A stretch of 64,000 nt of DNA from Affinundibacterium macrobrachii. Lineage in GTDB: Bacteria; Pseudomonadota; Gammaproteobacteria; Burkholderiales; Burkholderiaceae_D. A model generated the notes under the pieces. That model was not told where the DNA came from and searched no databases. It saw only the letters and a program-made list of their open reading frames with translations. The translations under genes and the position numbers were made by a program. Location of the stretch: positions 1 through 64,000 of the forward strand of contig NZ_BMYT01000007.1 in NCBI RefSeq assembly GCF_014652415.1, given 5' to 3'. Position 1 is the stretch's first letter, and every line of letters begins with the position of its first letter. This document shows positions 1 to 11,400 of this stretch, piece by piece.

Positions 1-160
1 CGAGTTGCCGAAGGATAAAGAAATGGTGATGCCAGGTGATAACGTTTCTATCACTGTTAAGTTGATCAACCCGATCGCGATGGAAGAAGGCTTGCGCTTC
101 GCTATCCGTGAAGGTGGTCGTACTGTTGGTGCTGGTGTTGTTGCTAAAATCATCGAGTAA
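1..160 (+). CDS. tuf: Elongation factor Tu, C-terminal end (partial)
   Basis: This is the last 52 codons of EF-Tu; the window opens inside the gene, in frame from base 2. The visible residues form the C-terminal beta-barrel domain, with the family-typical segments [31 protein letters not shown] and the terminal KIIE. EF-Tu is the GTPase that delivers aminoacyl-tRNA to the ribosome in the cytoplasm. Its position just before tRNA-Trp, secE and nusG is the usual betaproteobacterial arrangement for one of two tuf copies. The missing N-terminal GTPase domain lies outside the window. Confidence 0.97.
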   Translation, partial: ELPKDKEMVMPGDNVSITVKLINPIAMEEGLRFAIREGGRTVGAGVVAKIIE

Positions 161-184
161 TATCGCAGTTCTTAAGTGAAAATG

Positions 185-210
185 GCGATCCGAATGGGTC
201 GCTGTTTTTG
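185..210 (+). terminator. Intrinsic terminator after tuf
   Basis: A 7-bp stem (GCGATCC with GGGTCGC, one G-T wobble) with a 4-base loop is followed by TGTTTTT. It lies between the tuf stop codon and tRNA-Trp and probably ends or reduces transcription from tuf. Confidence 0.7.
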
Positions 211-230
211 CTTACCAAGTTCTTAGTTGT

Positions 231-306
231 AGGGGTGTAGCTCAATTGGCAGAGCGACGGTCTCCAAAACCGTAGGCTGGGGGTTCGATTCCCTCCGCCC
301 CTGCCA
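231..306 (+). tRNA. trpT: tRNA-Trp (anticodon CCA)
   Basis: A 76-base cloverleaf including encoded CCA. The 7-bp acceptor stem pairs AGGGGTG with CGCCCCT. The anticodon stem ACGGT/ACCGT encloses the loop CTCCAAA, which gives anticodon CCA. The T-arm GGGGGTTCGATTCCCTC is standard. It sits between tuf and secE, a conserved location for this tRNA in beta- and gammaproteobacteria. Confidence 0.97.
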
Positions 307-342
307 CCATCAAGGCCAAAAGGCATCGAAAGTAAATTAAGC

Positions 343-723
343 ATGTCTAACCAAACCGTTCAAACTGTAAGTACATCTAGTGATAAGTACAAAATCGTTT
401 TGGCGATTATTGCTGCGATCGCTGGTGTGGTCGCATTTTATGTTCTTGCGGGGCAGCCGAAATATGTTCGTCTAGGTGCCTTATTTGGTGGTATCGCATT
501 GGCTGTTGTTTTGGTATTTATTTCTGAAACAGGACGTGAATTGGTGTCCTTTGCGAAGGAGTCAATTCGTGAGGCGAAGAAAGTGGTTTGGCCTACTCGT
601 AAAGAAGCAGGGCAAATGACAGCAGTAGTGTTTGGGTTTGTTTTAATTATGGCGATATTCCTGTTTACTACTGATAAAGTTCTTGAATATTTGATTATGA
701 ATGTAATTCTTGGGCTTAAATAA
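343..723 (+). CDS. secE: Preprotein translocase subunit SecE
   Basis: A 126-residue inner-membrane protein that clamps SecY in the SecYEG protein-conducting channel. It shows three hydrophobic segments (about residues 17-34, 41-60 and 95-117), as in the three-helix proteobacterial SecE. The conserved amphipathic stretch [17 protein letters not shown] lies just before the last helix and is diagnostic. Its stop codon overlaps the nusG start by one base (TAATG), so the two are translationally linked. The gene follows tRNA-Trp by 36 bp. Confidence 0.96.
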   Translation: MSNQTVQTVSTSSDKYKIVLAIIAAIAGVVAFYVLAGQPKYVRLGALFGGIALAVVLVFISETGRELVSFAKESIREAKKVVWPTRKEAGQMTAVVFGFVLIMAIFLFTTDKVLEYLIMNVILGLK

Positions 724-1328
724 TGAGCGAACAAACCTCAGAAAAAAATGCGGAGAATGCACCAGAGCTGGACTCTGGTGTTTCTGTCCCTAAAAGCGCA
801 AAAAAATGGTATGCAGTTCATGCCTATTCCGGTATGGAAAAGAGTGTTCAACGTGCATTGGTAGAGCGCATTGAGCGCGCTGAAATGCAAGATATGTTTG
901 GACAAATTTTAGTTCCAACCGAAGAAGTTATTGAAGTAAAGAACGGCAAGAAGAGTGTCACCGAGCGTCGTTTATTTCCAAGCTATGTTTTTGTAGAAAT
1001 GGAAATGACAGATGATACTTGGCACTTGGTTAAGAATACTAGCAAGGTAACTGGATTCATCGGCGGTAAATCGAATAAGCCAGCGCCTATTCCACGCCAC
1101 GAAATCGAAAAAGTTCTGCAGCAAGTTCAAGACGGTGTTGAAAAGCCAAGGCCAAAAGTGCTGTATGAAGTTGGTGAAGTTGTTCGAATCAAAGAAGGTC
1201 CATTTACTGATTTCAATGGCAATGTTGAAGAAGTCAATTACGGTAAATCCAAAGTGCGCGTTAATGTAACGATTTTTGGTCGCGCAACACCAGTTGATTT
1301 GGAATTTGCTCAAGTTGAGAAAGTTTAA
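723..1328 (+). CDS. nusG: Transcription termination/antitermination protein NusG
   Basis: A 201-residue elongation factor that binds the RNA polymerase clamp and couples it to Rho or to the ribosome. The NGN domain begins near residue 28 ([20 protein letters not shown]) and the C-terminal KOW motif is seen in [20 protein letters not shown]. There is an extra polar N-terminal tail of about 26 residues compared with E. coli NusG, which is common in Burkholderiales. The start ATG at 723 overlaps the secE stop and has no other good start nearby. The secE-nusG pair is canonical. Confidence 0.96.
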   Translation: MSEQTSEKNAENAPELDSGVSVPKSAKKWYAVHAYSGMEKSVQRALVERIERAEMQDMFGQILVPTEEVIEVKNGKKSVTERRLFPSYVFVEMEMTDDTWHLVKNTSKVTGFIGGKSNKPAPIPRHEIEKVLQQVQDGVEKPRPKVLYEVGEVVRIKEGPFTDFNGNVEEVNYGKSKVRVNVTIFGRATPVDLEFAQVEKV

Positions 1329-1452
1329 GTAGTTCGATGTTGTAAGCGGGGCTAGCACCGTGTAGAAATACAAAGCTAGTGAAAAAGCGAGGAGCCTGTT
1401 GCTCGGTTATCTGAACAAAAGGCGCTACCACTCAATCATAGAAGGAGCCATC

Positions 1453-1884
1453 ATGGCAAAGAAAATTATTGGTTTTATTAAGCTGCAAGTGCCAGCTGGT
1501 AAAGCAAATCCATCCCCACCAATCGGTCCAGCATTGGGTCAACGTGGTTTGAATATCATGGAATTCTGCAAAGCGTTTAACGCGCAGACTCAAGGTATGG
1601 AACCAGGTATGCCAATTCCAGTTGTGATCACCGCATTTGCTGATAAGTCTTTCACATTCGTGATGAAGACGCCGCCAGCAACATACATGATCAAAAAAGC
1701 AGCTGGTATCACTAAAGGTTCTGCTAAGCCACATACAGATAAGGTTGGCAAAATCACTCGTGCACAAGCCGAAGAAATCGCAACAGTTAAGCAAAAAGAT
1801 TTGACTGCAGCTGATATGGAAGCAGCCGTGCGTACAATCGCAGGTTCCGCTCGTTCCATGGGCATCACGGTGGAGGGTCTGTAA
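1453..1884 (+). CDS. rplK: 50S ribosomal protein L11
   Basis: A 143-residue protein of the GTPase-associated centre of the large subunit; it binds 23S rRNA and is the RelA-sensing protein. Family signatures are [20 protein letters not shown] at the start and the C-terminal RNA-binding part ending [13 protein letters not shown]. The reading frame is open further upstream, but the ATG at 1453 is chosen because GAAGGAG lies 6 bases before it and the protein then begins MAKKIIG like its homologues. The 124-bp leader holds a GCTAGC/GCTAG pairing that could be part of an L1 autoregulatory site, which I cannot confirm. The stop overlaps rplA by one base. Confidence 0.96.
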   Translation: MAKKIIGFIKLQVPAGKANPSPPIGPALGQRGLNIMEFCKAFNAQTQGMEPGMPIPVVITAFADKSFTFVMKTPPATYMIKKAAGITKGSAKPHTDKVGKITRAQAEEIATVKQKDLTAADMEAAVRTIAGSARSMGITVEGL

Positions 1885-2579
1885 TGGCTAAATTATCTAA
1901 AAAAGCAAAATTGCTGAAAACAAAAGTAGATCGTTTGAAAGTGTATCCATTTGATAATGCGATTGCGTTGATCAAAGAATGCGCAACTGCAAAATTCAAC
2001 GAATCTATCGACGTTTCTGTTCAACTCGGTGTTGATCCTAAGAAATCTGACCAAGTTGTTCGTGGAGCAGTTGTATTGCCAGCTGGTACAGGTAAAACAG
2101 TTCGCGTAGCGGTATTCGCACAAGGCGCAAAAGCTGAAGAAGCGAAAGCAGCTGGTGCTGATATCGTTGGTATGGAAGATTTGGCAGAACGCGTTAAAGC
2201 TGGCGATATGCCATTTGACGTTGTGATCGCTTCTCCAGACACAATGCGTATCGTTGGTACTTTGGGTCAAGTTTTGGGTCCACGCGGTTTGATGCCGAAT
2301 CCAAAAGTTGGCACAGTAACGCCTGACGTTGCTACAGCGGTTAAGAATGCTAAAGCTGGTCAAGTTCAATACCGTACAGACAAAGCAGGTATTATTCACA
2401 CAACAATCGGTCGTAAATCTTTCGCTGATGGCGATTTGAAAGCGAACTTGTTGGCTTTGATCGACGCTTTGAATAAAGCTAAGCCGGCGACAAGTAAAGG
2501 TGTTTATCTGCGTAAAGTCTCTATCTCATCCACGATGGGTGCAGGTGTGCGCGTAGATCACGTGAATTTGTCTGCGTAA
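1884..2579 (+). CDS. rplA: 50S ribosomal protein L1
   Basis: A 231-residue protein of the L1 stalk, which helps move deacylated tRNA out of the E site; in many bacteria it also represses its own operon by binding the mRNA. Recognisable segments are [17 protein letters not shown], the domain II stretch around [20 protein letters not shown] and the C-terminal [10 protein letters not shown]. The length matches the family. The start ATG shares its first base with the rplK stop, which fits translational coupling of L11 and L1. Confidence 0.97.
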   Translation: MAKLSKKAKLLKTKVDRLKVYPFDNAIALIKECATAKFNESIDVSVQLGVDPKKSDQVVRGAVVLPAGTGKTVRVAVFAQGAKAEEAKAAGADIVGMEDLAERVKAGDMPFDVVIASPDTMRIVGTLGQVLGPRGLMPNPKVGTVTPDVATAVKNAKAGQVQYRTDKAGIIHTTIGRKSFADGDLKANLLALIDALNKAKPATSKGVYLRKVSISSTMGAGVRVDHVNLSA

Positions 2580-2885
2580 TAAATGGTAAGAATTAAGTCC
2601 ACTCATCATTGGTGAGTGGCGCATCTTTGGGCTGTTTGTGATTAATTGCTTTGGTAATAAAGCAAACAGAGTGTCAAAGACCGTTGGGCTTTTTAAATCC
2701 GTTTAAAAAGTTAATTGTTGAGAAGCGATTCTCGATGCCCAACGCAGATGGTGTACCCGAGCAAGTTTTGTAGTGACCACTGCTAACCCAGTGAAGCTCC
2801 TAACTTCGGACGCCGTGTTCGAAACGATATGAGGGAAATGCATCATTGTGGTGTATCGACTGAATATCATTAATGGAGGTTGACC
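2580..2885 (+). promoter_or_regulatory. rplJ leader RNA region with three-way-junction-like fold
   Basis: This 306-base gap has no gene. It contains a hairpin at 2599-2619 (CCACTCA/TGAGTGG), which may mark the rplKA end. A compact fold at 2682-2744 has outer pairing CGTTGGGC with GCCCAACG enclosing CTTTTTAAA/TTTAAAAAG and GAGAA/TTCTC hairpins. Two small hairpins follow at 2778-2793 and 2793-2807. In many bacteria the equivalent leader is bound by the L10-L7/L12 complex to repress rplJL. The pairing is visible; the L10 role is inferred from position. A promoter is expected here but I cannot place one. Confidence 0.6.
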
Positions 2886-3383
2886 GTGAGTCTCAATCTG
2901 AATGACAAAAAGGCTGTCGTCGCTGAAGTCTCTGCAAAAGTAGCAACTGCACAGACTATCGTCGTAGCTGAATACCGTGGCATCCAGGTCGGTCATTTGA
3001 CGCAATTGCGTGCACAAGCACGTGCTCAAGGCGTATACATGCGCGTGTTGAAAAACACACTCGCACGTCGCGCTGTAGAGGGTACTGCGTTTGCAAGCCT
3101 GGCTAACGAAATGACAGGTCCGTTGATCTATGCGATCTCGGATGATGCTGTTGCTGCTGCTAAAGTCGTGAATGACTTCGCAAAAGGCAATGACAAGTTA
3201 GTCGTTAAAGCTGGTAACTATGCTGGTAAGTCTTTGGACAAAGCTGGTGTTGTTGCGTTGGCAAGCATCCCAAGCCGCGAAGTACTGTTGGCACAATTGT
3301 TAGGCATGATGCAGGCACCTGTATCTGGCTTCGCACGTGGCCTCGCAGCTTTGGCAGCGAAAAAAGAAGCAGAAGCTGCTTAA
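2886..3383 (+). CDS. rplJ: 50S ribosomal protein L10
   Basis: A 165-residue protein that forms the base of the L7/L12 stalk and recruits translation factors. The N-terminal rRNA-binding half begins [20 protein letters not shown], close to the E. coli protein, and the C-terminal helix that binds L12 dimers ends [12 protein letters not shown]. The GTG at 2886 is chosen over the in-frame TTG at 2880 because GGAGG at 2875-2879 gives proper spacing and the resulting N terminus matches homologues. It is followed by rplL 73 bp downstream. Confidence 0.95.
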   Translation: MSLNLNDKKAVVAEVSAKVATAQTIVVAEYRGIQVGHLTQLRAQARAQGVYMRVLKNTLARRAVEGTAFASLANEMTGPLIYAISDDAVAAAKVVNDFAKGNDKLVVKAGNYAGKSLDKAGVVALASIPSREVLLAQLLGMMQAPVSGFARGLAALAAKKEAEAA

Positions 3384-3456
3384 TCGCTTATTAGCGAACA
3401 GCTGACGTTTCCGTCAAATACTGAATCGATGTTTTTTAAAAAATTAGGAGTTTCAA

Positions 3457-3831
3457 ATGGCAATTAGTAAAGAAGATATCTTGGAAGCCGTAGGCGCGAT
3501 GTCCGTAATGGACTTGAACGACTTGGTTAAAGCTTTCGAAGAAAAATTCGGCGTTTCTGCAGCTGCAATGGCAGTTGCTGGTCCAGCAGCTGGCGGCGGT
3601 GCTGCAGCAGCTGAAGAGCAAACAGAATTCACAGTAGTTCTGGCAGAAGCTGGCGCAAACAAAGTTAGCGTTATTAAAGCAGTTCGCGAAATCACAGGTT
3701 TGGGCTTGAAAGAAGCTAAAGACCTCGTTGATGGCGCACCAAAAGCAGTTAAAGAAGGCGTTTCAAAAGCTGACGCTGAAGCTGCTAAGAAGAAATTGGA
3801 AGAAGCTGGCGCGAAAGTTGACGTTAAGTAA
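3457..3831 (+). CDS. rplL: 50S ribosomal protein L7/L12
   Basis: A 124-residue acidic stalk protein present in several copies per ribosome, contacting EF-Tu, EF-G and IF2. The N-terminal dimerisation domain ([20 protein letters not shown]) is followed by an Ala/Gly-rich hinge at about residues 37-52 ([17 protein letters not shown]). The globular C-terminal domain contains the conserved [20 protein letters not shown]. An AGGAG lies 8 bases before the ATG. The gene is in an operon with rplJ and upstream of rpoBC. Confidence 0.97.
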   Translation: MAISKEDILEAVGAMSVMDLNDLVKAFEEKFGVSAAAMAVAGPAAGGGAAAAEEQTEFTVVLAEAGANKVSVIKAVREITGLGLKEAKDLVDGAPKAVKEGVSKADAEAAKKKLEEAGAKVDVK

Positions 3832-3862
3832 TTCCGTGTTATACTGGCGGACTTTCGAGTTT

Positions 3863-3912
3863 GCCTAAGTCAAAGTAAGGAATCTTCTTGCAAGAGAAGG
3901 TTCCTCTTTGGC
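3863..3912 (+). other. Long imperfect hairpin in the rplL-rpoB spacer
   Basis: Paired blocks run outward to inward GCC, AAAG, GGAA, CTTCT around the loop TGCAAG and back as AGAAG, TTCC, CTTT, GGC. The whole structure spans 50 bases with small bulges. It lies in the 267-base rplL-rpoB gap, where E. coli carries an attenuator and an RNase III processing stem. The structure has no U-tract, so an RNase III-type processing stem is the better guess. The function is inferred from position only. Confidence 0.5.
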
Positions 3913-4098
3913 TTCTCTGTCGTTCTCGCGGCAGAATTGTTGGTTCATTGTAGTTTGTTGAAATTTCCTAAGCCGAATCTCTTAAGGTGAGGGCTGAGAC
4001 TTGAGGTTTCTTGATGGTTTTTCTTGTCGTGTCATTTAACTGGAAAAAAGTTTTGAAATCTGAATTCTCCATCCTTCCTTGCCACTCACGGAGTGTCC

Positions 4099-7000
4099 AT
4101 GCACTACTCATTTACTGAGAAGAAGCGCATTCGTAAATCATTTGCGAAACGCGCTAACGTCCACAACGTTCCGTTCCTGCTGGCGACCCAGCTCGAGTCA
4201 TATTTGGGCTTTTTGCAAGCCGACAAAGCACCGTCTGCGCGCAAAAATGAGGGCTTGCAGTCAGCCTTCACGTCCATTTTCCCGATCGTGTCGCACAATG
4301 GGTTCGCTCGTTTAGAATTTCTATCCTACGTTTTAGGCGATCCAGCCTTTGACGTCAAGGAATGTCAATTGCGCGGTTTGACATTTGCATCTCCTTTGCG
4401 TGCAAAAGTGCGTTTGGTGATTCTCGATAAAGAATCTCCAACCAAGCCTGTCGTTAAAGAAATGAAAGAACAAGAAGTGTATATGGGTGAATTGCCACTC
4501 ATGACGACCACTGGTTCTTTCGTGATCAACGGTACTGAGCGTGTTATCGTTTCTCAGTTGCACCGTTCGCCTGGTGTGTTCTTCGAACACGATCGCGGCA
4601 AGACACATTCTTCTGGTAAGTTGTTGTTCTCTGCTCGTATCATTCCTTACCGTGGTTCATGGTTGGATTTTGAATTTGATCCAAAAGATATTCTGTTCTT
4701 CCGTATTGACCGTCGTCGTAAGATGCCAGTCACGATCTTGTTGCGTGCGATCGGCATGACCAATGAACAGATTTTGGCGAACTTCTTTGTATTCGATAAC
4801 TTCTCATTGCATAGCGATGGCGCAGAAATGGAATTCGTTTCTGAACGTCTGCGCGGTGAAGTTGCGCGTTTCGATATCTCCGATAAGTCTGGTAAGTTGA
4901 TCGTCGCTAAAGACAAGCGTATCAATTCCAAGCATGTGCGTGAAATTGAATCTGCTGGCATCAAGATGATTTCTGTGCCTGAAGACTATTTGCTCGGTCG
5001 CGTATTGGCGAAAAATATCGTTGATGCGGATACCGGCGAAGTTGTTGCGAACGCGAATGATGAGTTGACAGAAGAATTGTTGGCCAAATTGCGTGATGCA
5101 AAAGTCACTGATATTCAAACTTTGTACACCAATGATCTCGATCAAGGTGCTTACATCTCCCAAACTTTGCGTGCAGACGATACTGCTGACCAAATGGCAG
5201 CACGTGTTGCGATCTATCGCATGATGCGTCCTGGCGAACCGCCAACAGAAGATTCTGTTGAAGCCTTGTTTAACGGTTTGTTCTACAACGAAGATCGTTA
5301 CGATTTGTCCGCAGTAGGTCGTATGAAATTCAATCGCCGTATTGGTCGCGATGAATTGACTGGTGCGATGACTTTGTCTGATGACGACATTTTGTCCGTA
5401 ATTAAGATCTTGGTTGAGTTGCGCAATGGTCGCGGCGAAGTCGATGATATCGATCACTTGGGTAATCGTCGTGTACGTTGCGTAGGTGAATTGGCTGAGA
5501 ACCAATTCCGCGCTGGTTTAGTCCGTGTTGAGCGTGCAGTTAAAGAGCGTTTGGGTCAAGCCGAAGCCGACAACTTGATGCCGCATGACTTGATCAACTC
5601 TAAGCCTATCTCTGCAGCAATCCGTGAGTTCTTCGGTTCTTCACAATTGTCTCAGTTTATGGATCAAACTAACCCATTGTCAGAGATCACGCATAAGCGT
5701 CGTATTTCTGCATTGGGACCTGGTGGTTTGACACGTGAACGTGCTGGCTTTGAAGTGCGTGACGTCCATCCAACTCACTACGGTCGTGTATGTCCGATTG
5801 AAACACCAGAGGGTCCAAACATTGGTTTGATCAACTCCTTGGCTTTGTATGCGCGTTTGAACGAATACGGTTTCTTGGAAACACCATACCGTAAAGTTAT
5901 TGACGGCAAGATCACGAATCAGATCGATTACTTGTCCGCTATCGAAGAAGGTCGTTACATCATCGCTCAGGCGAATGCAACGATTGATGCGAATGGTAGT
6001 TTGTGCGACGAATTGGTTTCATCTCGTCAAGCTGGCGAAACAATTTTGGTTTCTCCAGAACGCGTTCAATACATGGACGTTGCAACGGGCCAGGTGGTTT
6101 CTGTTGCGGCATCCCTGATTCCATTCTTGGAACACGATGATGCGAACCGTGCGTTGATGGGTGCCAACATGCAACGTCAAGCGGTTCCTTGCTTGCGTCC
6201 AGAAAAAGCTTTGGTCGGTACAGGTATCGAACGTACCGTTGCGGTCGATTCTGGTACAACCGTACAAGCTTTGCGCGGCGGTAAAGTGGATTACATCGAT
6301 GCGGGTCGTATCGTTATTCGTGTCAATGATGCGGAGGCGCAGGCTGGTGAAGTTGGTGTGGATATCTACAACTTGATCAAGTACACACGTTCTAACCAAA
6401 ACACGAACATCAACCAACGTCCTATTGTTAAAGTTGGCGACATCGTTGCGAAGGGTGACGTATTGGCTGACGGCGCTTCTACCGATTTGGGTGAATTGGC
6501 GCTCGGTCAAAACATGTTGATCGCGTTTATGCCATGGAATGGTTACAACTTCGAAGATTCGATTTTGATCTCTGAAAAAGTTGTTGCTGATGATCGCTAC
6601 ACGTCGATTCATATCGAGGAGTTGTCTGCGGTTGCTCGTGATACGAAGTTGGGTGCGGAAGAAATCACACGTGATATCTCTAACCTTGCTGAAAACCAAT
6701 TAGCACGTCTGGATGAATCCGGTATCGTCTACATCGGTGCTGAAGTGACTGCGGGTGATACGCTGGTCGGTAAAGTGACACCAAAAGGTGAAACCCAACT
6801 GACACCAGAAGAAAAACTCTTGCGTGCAATTTTCGGTGAGAAAGCTTCTGACGTTAAAGATACATCCCTGCGCGTGCCTTCAGGCATGGTTGGTACAGTT
6901 ATCGACGTTCAAGTGTTCACCCGTGAGGGTATTCAACGCGACAAACGTGCACAACAAATTATCGATGATGAATTGAAGCGCTATCGCCTCGATTTGAACG

Positions 7001-8205
7001 ATCAGTTGCGTATTGTGGAAGGCGATGCTTTCGAACGTTTGCAACGTATGTTAGTTGGTAAAGTCGCTAACGGTGGCCCAAATAAATTGGCTAAAGGCGC
7101 GACGATTACTAAGGAATACTTAGCAGAAGTTGATAAGTACCATTGGTTCGATATTCGCCCAGCGGACGAAGATGCTGCACGTGCAATCGAAGCGATCAAA
7201 GATTCTATCGCTGAAAAACGTCATCAGTTCGATTTAGCGTTTGAAGAAAAACGTACCAAGTTGACGCAAGGCGATGAGTTGCCACCAGGCGTACAAAAAA
7301 TGGTTAAGGTTTACTTAGCCGTTAAACGTCGCTTGCAACCAGGTGACAAGATGGCGGGTCGTCACGGTAACAAGGGTGTGGTTTCACGCATTGTTCCGGT
7401 CGAAGATATGCCTTACATGGCCGATGGTACACCAGCGGACATCGTGCTGAACCCATTGGGTGTTCCATCACGTATGAACGTGGGTCAGGTTTTGGAAGTT
7501 CACTTAGGTTGGGCTGCTAAAGGTCTGGGTTTGCGTATCGGCGAAATGTTGAATGCCAAAGTGAAAGTTGAGGAATTACGTGGTTTCTTGAAGCAAATCT
7601 ATAACGAGTCTGGTAAGTCTGAAGATATCGATGGTTTGTCTGATGATGAAATCATGGAATTGACGTCCAACCTGAAAAAAGGTGTACCGTTCGCAACCCC
7701 AGTGTTTGACGGTGCGCATGAGTCAGAAATTCGTCGCATGTTGGATTTGGCTTACCCAGATCCAATCGCGAAACAATTAGGTATGACGCCATCGAAGAAT
7801 CAAGTGACTTTGTATGACGGTCGCACTGGTGAAGCTTTTGAACGCAACGTCACAGTTGGTTACATGCACGTCTTGAAATTGCATCACTTGGTTGATGACA
7901 AGATGCATGCACGTTCGACTGGTCCTTACTCTCTCGTGACACAACAACCATTGGGCGGTAAAGCACAATTCGGTGGTCAGCGTTTCGGTGAGATGGAGGT
8001 GTGGGCACTCGAAGCGTACGGTGCGTCTTACGTCTTGCAAGAGATGTTGACTGTGAAGTCCGATGACGTGAATGGACGTACTAAAGTGTACGAAAATCTC
8101 GTTAAAGGTGATCACGTGATCGACGCAGGTATGCCTGAGTCCTTCAACGTTCTCGTCAAAGAGATTCGCTCTTTGGGTATCGATATCGACTTAGAGCGTA
8201 GTTGA
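4099..8205 (+). CDS. rpoB: DNA-directed RNA polymerase subunit beta
   Basis: A 1368-residue catalytic subunit that forms one pincer of RNA polymerase and holds much of the active site and the rifampicin pocket. The rifampicin region near residues 520-545 reads [20 protein letters not shown], then [11 protein letters not shown], which looks wild type. The C-terminal part carries [13 protein letters not shown] and ends DIDLERS. The ATG at 4099 is used because the product starts [15 protein letters not shown] as in other Burkholderiales and a GGAG lies 5 bases upstream; an in-frame GTG two codons earlier is possible. It is co-transcribed with rpoC, with an unusually long 254-bp gap between them. 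Confidence 0.98.
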   Translation: MHYSFTEKKRIRKSFAKRANVHNVPFLLATQLESYLGFLQADKAPSARKNEGLQSAFTSIFPIVSHNGFARLEFLSYVLGDPAFDVKECQLRGLTFASPLRAKVRLVILDKESPTKPVVKEMKEQEVYMGELPLMTTTGSFVINGTERVIVSQLHRSPGVFFEHDRGKTHSSGKLLFSARIIPYRGSWLDFEFDPKDILFFRIDRRRKMPVTILLRAIGMTNEQILANFFVFDNFSLHSDGAEMEFVSERLRGEVARFDISDKSGKLIVAKDKRINSKHVREIESAGIKMISVPEDYLLGRVLAKNIVDADTGEVVANANDELTEELLAKLRDAKVTDIQTLYTNDLDQGAYISQTLRADDTADQMAARVAIYRMMRPGEPPTEDSVEALFNGLFYNEDRYDLSAVGRMKFNRRIGRDELTGAMTLSDDDILSVIKILVELRNGRGEVDDIDHLGNRRVRCVGELAENQFRAGLVRVERAVKERLGQAEADNLMPHDLINSKPISAAIREFFGSSQLSQFMDQTNPLSEITHKRRISALGPGGLTRERAGFEVRDVHPTHYGRVCPIETPEGPNIGLINSLALYARLNEYGFLETPYRKVIDGKITNQIDYLSAIEEGRYIIAQANATIDANGSLCDELVSSRQAGETILVSPERVQYMDVATGQVVSVAASLIPFLEHDDANRALMGANMQRQAVPCLRPEKALVGTGIERTVAVDSGTTVQALRGGKVDYIDAGRIVIRVNDAEAQAGEVGVDIYNLIKYTRSNQNTNINQRPIVKVGDIVAKGDVLADGASTDLGELALGQNMLIAFMPWNGYNFEDSILISEKVVADDRYTSIHIEELSAVARDTKLGAEEITRDISNLAENQLARLDESGIVYIGAEVTAGDTLVGKVTPKGETQLTPEEKLLRAIFGEKASDVKDTSLRVPSGMVGTVIDVQVFTREGIQRDKRAQQIIDDELKRYRLDLNDQLRIVEGDAFERLQRMLVGKVANGGPNKLAKGATITKEYLAEVDKYHWFDIRPADEDAARAIEAIKDSIAEKRHQFDLAFEEKRTKLTQGDELPPGVQKMVKVYLAVKRRLQPGDKMAGRHGNKGVVSRIVPVEDMPYMADGTPADIVLNPLGVPSRMNVGQVLEVHLGWAAKGLGLRIGEMLNAKVKVEELRGFLKQIYNESGKSEDIDGLSDDEIMELTSNLKKGVPFATPVFDGAHESEIRRMLDLAYPDPIAKQLGMTPSKNQVTLYDGRTGEAFERNVTVGYMHVLKLHHLVDDKMHARSTGPYSLVTQQPLGGKAQFGGQRFGEMEVWALEAYGASYVLQEMLTVKSDDVNGRTKVYENLVKGDHVIDAGMPESFNVLVKEIRSLGIDIDLERS

Positions 8206-8261
8206 TTGGCACTTGATCTGTCATTAATCAGATTTAAATTAGTAAATTGGTAGTAAACCTT

Positions 8262-8282
8262 CGCCCGAATTCATTTCGGGCG
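8262..8282 (+). other. Hairpin in the rpoB-rpoC spacer
   Basis: A perfect 8-bp stem CGCCCGAA/TTCGGGCG has a 5-base loop and no U-run after it. It is the only obvious structure in the 254-base gap between rpoB and rpoC. It may be a processing or mRNA stability element; no gene is visible in the gap. Confidence 0.45.
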
Positions 8283-8459
8283 TTGGTCATTCAGATGGAC
8301 TAACATTTTTTGTGTTTTTTGTTCCCGGTATTTTGCGGAACTTGGGTCGACCAAGAAGTCGAACAGGCTCTCCCGCTAATGCGAACAGGGTTAAACTTAA
8401 AGCAGATCAGATGCGTTCCATAAGCACAAGCGATTCAACACTTCACTGGAGTGCAATAC

Positions 8460-11400
8460 ATGAAAGCCCTGCTCGATCTATTCAAGCAAGTTCAGCCCAA
8501 TGAACAATTCGACGCGATCAAAATTGGTCTCGCGTCTCCAGAAAAAATCCGTTCATGGTCCTATGGCGAAGTTAAAAAGCCAGAAACAATCAACTATCGT
8601 ACGTTCAAGCCAGAGCGTGACGGTTTGTTCTGCGCGAAGATTTTTGGCCCAATTAAAGATTACGAATGCTTGTGCGGTAAATACAAGCGTTTGAAGCATC
8701 GCGGTGTGATCTGCGAAAAGTGCGGCGTTGAAGTGACTTTGGCGAAAGTGCGTCGTGAACGCATGGGCCATATCGAGTTGGCTTCTCCAACAGCACATAT
8801 CTGGTTCTTGAAATCCTTGCCATCCCGTTTGGGTATGGTGCTCGACATGACTTTGCGCGATATCGAACGCGTTTTGTATTTTGAAGCATACGTTGTGACT
8901 GATCCAGGCATGACTCCGCTGAAAAAATGCCAAATCATGTCTGAAGATGATTACGCAGCAAAATACGAAGAATATGGTGACGAGTTCACTGCATTCATGG
9001 GTGCAGAAGGTATCCGTGAATTGTTGCGTTCTATCGACATTGATCGTGATGCAGAAACTTTGCGTACAGAACTCAAAGAATCTAAATCTGAAGCGAAGAT
9101 CAAGAAGTATTCTAAGCGTTTGAAAGTATTGGAAGCCTTCCAACGTTCTGGTATCAAACCAGACTGGATGATCATGGAAGTGTTGCCAGTATTGCCGCCA
9201 GAATTGCGTCCATTGGTACCATTGGATGGCGGTCGTTTCGCGACTTCGGATTTGAACGATTTGTATCGTCGCGTCATTAACCGTAATAACCGTTTGAAGC
9301 GCTTGATGGAATTGCGCGCTCCGGAAATCATTACGCGTAATGAAAAGCGTATGTTGCAGGAAGCGGTTGACTCCTTGCTGGACAATGGTCGTCGCGGTAA
9401 AGCGATGACTGGTGCAAATAAACGTCCTTTAAAATCTTTGGCAGAAATGATCAAAGGTAAGGGCGGTCGTTTCCGTCAAAACTTGTTGGGTAAACGCGTC
9501 GACTACTCTGGTCGTTCCGTTATCGTGGTTGGTCCACAACTGAAATTGCATCAATGCGGTTTGCCAAAGTTGATGGCATTGGAATTGTTCAAACCATTCA
9601 TTTTCAATAAATTGGAATTGATGGGCTTGGCAACAACGATCAAAGCAGCGAAGAAACTCGTTGAAATTCAAGAACCAGTAGTTTGGGATATCTTGGAAGA
9701 AGTGATCCGCGAACATCCGATCATGTTGAACCGTGCGCCTACTTTGCACCGTTTAGGTATTCAAGCGTTTGAACCAGTTTTGATCGAAGGTAAAGCGATC
9801 CAATTGCATCCACTCGTCTGCGCGGCATTCAATGCTGACTTCGACGGTGACCAAATGGCGGTTCACGTTCCTTTGTCTATCGAAGCGCAAATGGAAGCAC
9901 GCACATTGATGCTCGCTTCTAACAATATTTTGTTCCCATCTAACGGTGAACCTTCTATTGTTCCTTCACAAGATATCGTTTTGGGTCTCTACTATGCAAC
10001 GCGCGAAGCCATTAATGGTAAGGGCGAGGGCATGATGTTCCCAGACGTTTCTGAAGCAATTCGCGCTTGGGATAACAAAGAAGTGGAATTGGCGACACGT
10101 ATCACAGTACGTATTACTGAATATCCAAAAGACAAAGCAACTGGCGAATTCGTTAAAACTGTTAAGCGTTACGAAACCACGGTTGGTCGTGCGATCTTGT
10201 CTGAGATCTTGCCAAAAGGCTTGCCATTCTCAGTCCTGAATCGTCCATTGAAGAAAAAAGAAATTTCCAAATTGATCGATACTTCCTTCCGTAAGTGCGG
10301 TTTGCGCGCGACGGTGGTATTTGCAGATCAATTGATGCAGTCCGGTTTCCGTTTGGCGACTCGTGCTGGTATTTCTATCTGTATCGACGATATGTTGGTA
10401 CCGCCACAAAAAGTCACTTTGTTGGCTGCTGCTGAACATGAAGTGAAACAAATCGAACAGCAATATGCATCCGGTTTGGTGACTGCAGGCGAACGCTACA
10501 ATAAAGTGGTCGACATCTGGGGTAAAACAGGTGACGAAGTCGGCAAGGCGATGATGGAACAGCTCAAAGTTGAACCAGTCACCCGTCGTGATGGTACACA
10601 AGGTACGCAAGAATCATTCAACGCGATTTACATGATGGCTGACTCCGGTGCGCGTGGTTCTGCGGCACAGATTCGTCAGTTGGCAGGTATGCGTGGTCTG
10701 ATGGCGAAACCAGACGGCTCGATTATTGAAACGCCGATTACGGCGAACTTCCGCGAAGGTTTGAACGTTCTCCAGTACTTTATTTCTACGCACGGTGCAC
10801 GTAAAGGTTTGGCGGATACGGCGTTGAAGACAGCGAACTCCGGTTACTTGACACGTCGTTTGGTTGACGTTACGCAAGACTTGGTGGTCATCGAAGACGA
10901 TTGCGGCACATCCAACGGTTCTTCAATGAAGGCCATCGTTGAAGGTGGTGAAGTGAACGTACCTTTGCGCGATTTGATCTTGGGTCGTGTTGCTGCAAAT
11001 GATATTGTCAATCCAGAAACACAAGAAACATTGTACGCTGCTGGTACTTTGCTCGACGAATTCATGGTAGAAGAAATCGAAGCCTTGGGCATCGACGAAG
11101 TTAAAGTACGTACACCATTGACATGTGACACACGTTACGGCTTGTGCGCAATGTGTTACGGTCGTGATTTGGGTCGTGGTAACTTGGTGAATGCAGGTGA
11201 ATCTGTCGGTGTTATCGCTGCGCAGTCCATCGGTGAACCAGGTACACAGTTGACGATGCGTACCTTCCACATTGGTGGTGCGGCTTCTCGTGCAGCGATT
11301 GCTTCTTCTGTTGAAGCAAAATCTAACGGTACGATTCGTTTCACAGCGACAATGCGTTACGTTACGAATGGTAAAGGCGATCAAATCGTGATTTCCCGTT

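Noticed and set aside
4804-5505. Long minus-strand frame of 233 codons inside rpoB
   Set aside because: It is antisense to a highly conserved gene and its composition is a shadow of rpoB codons.
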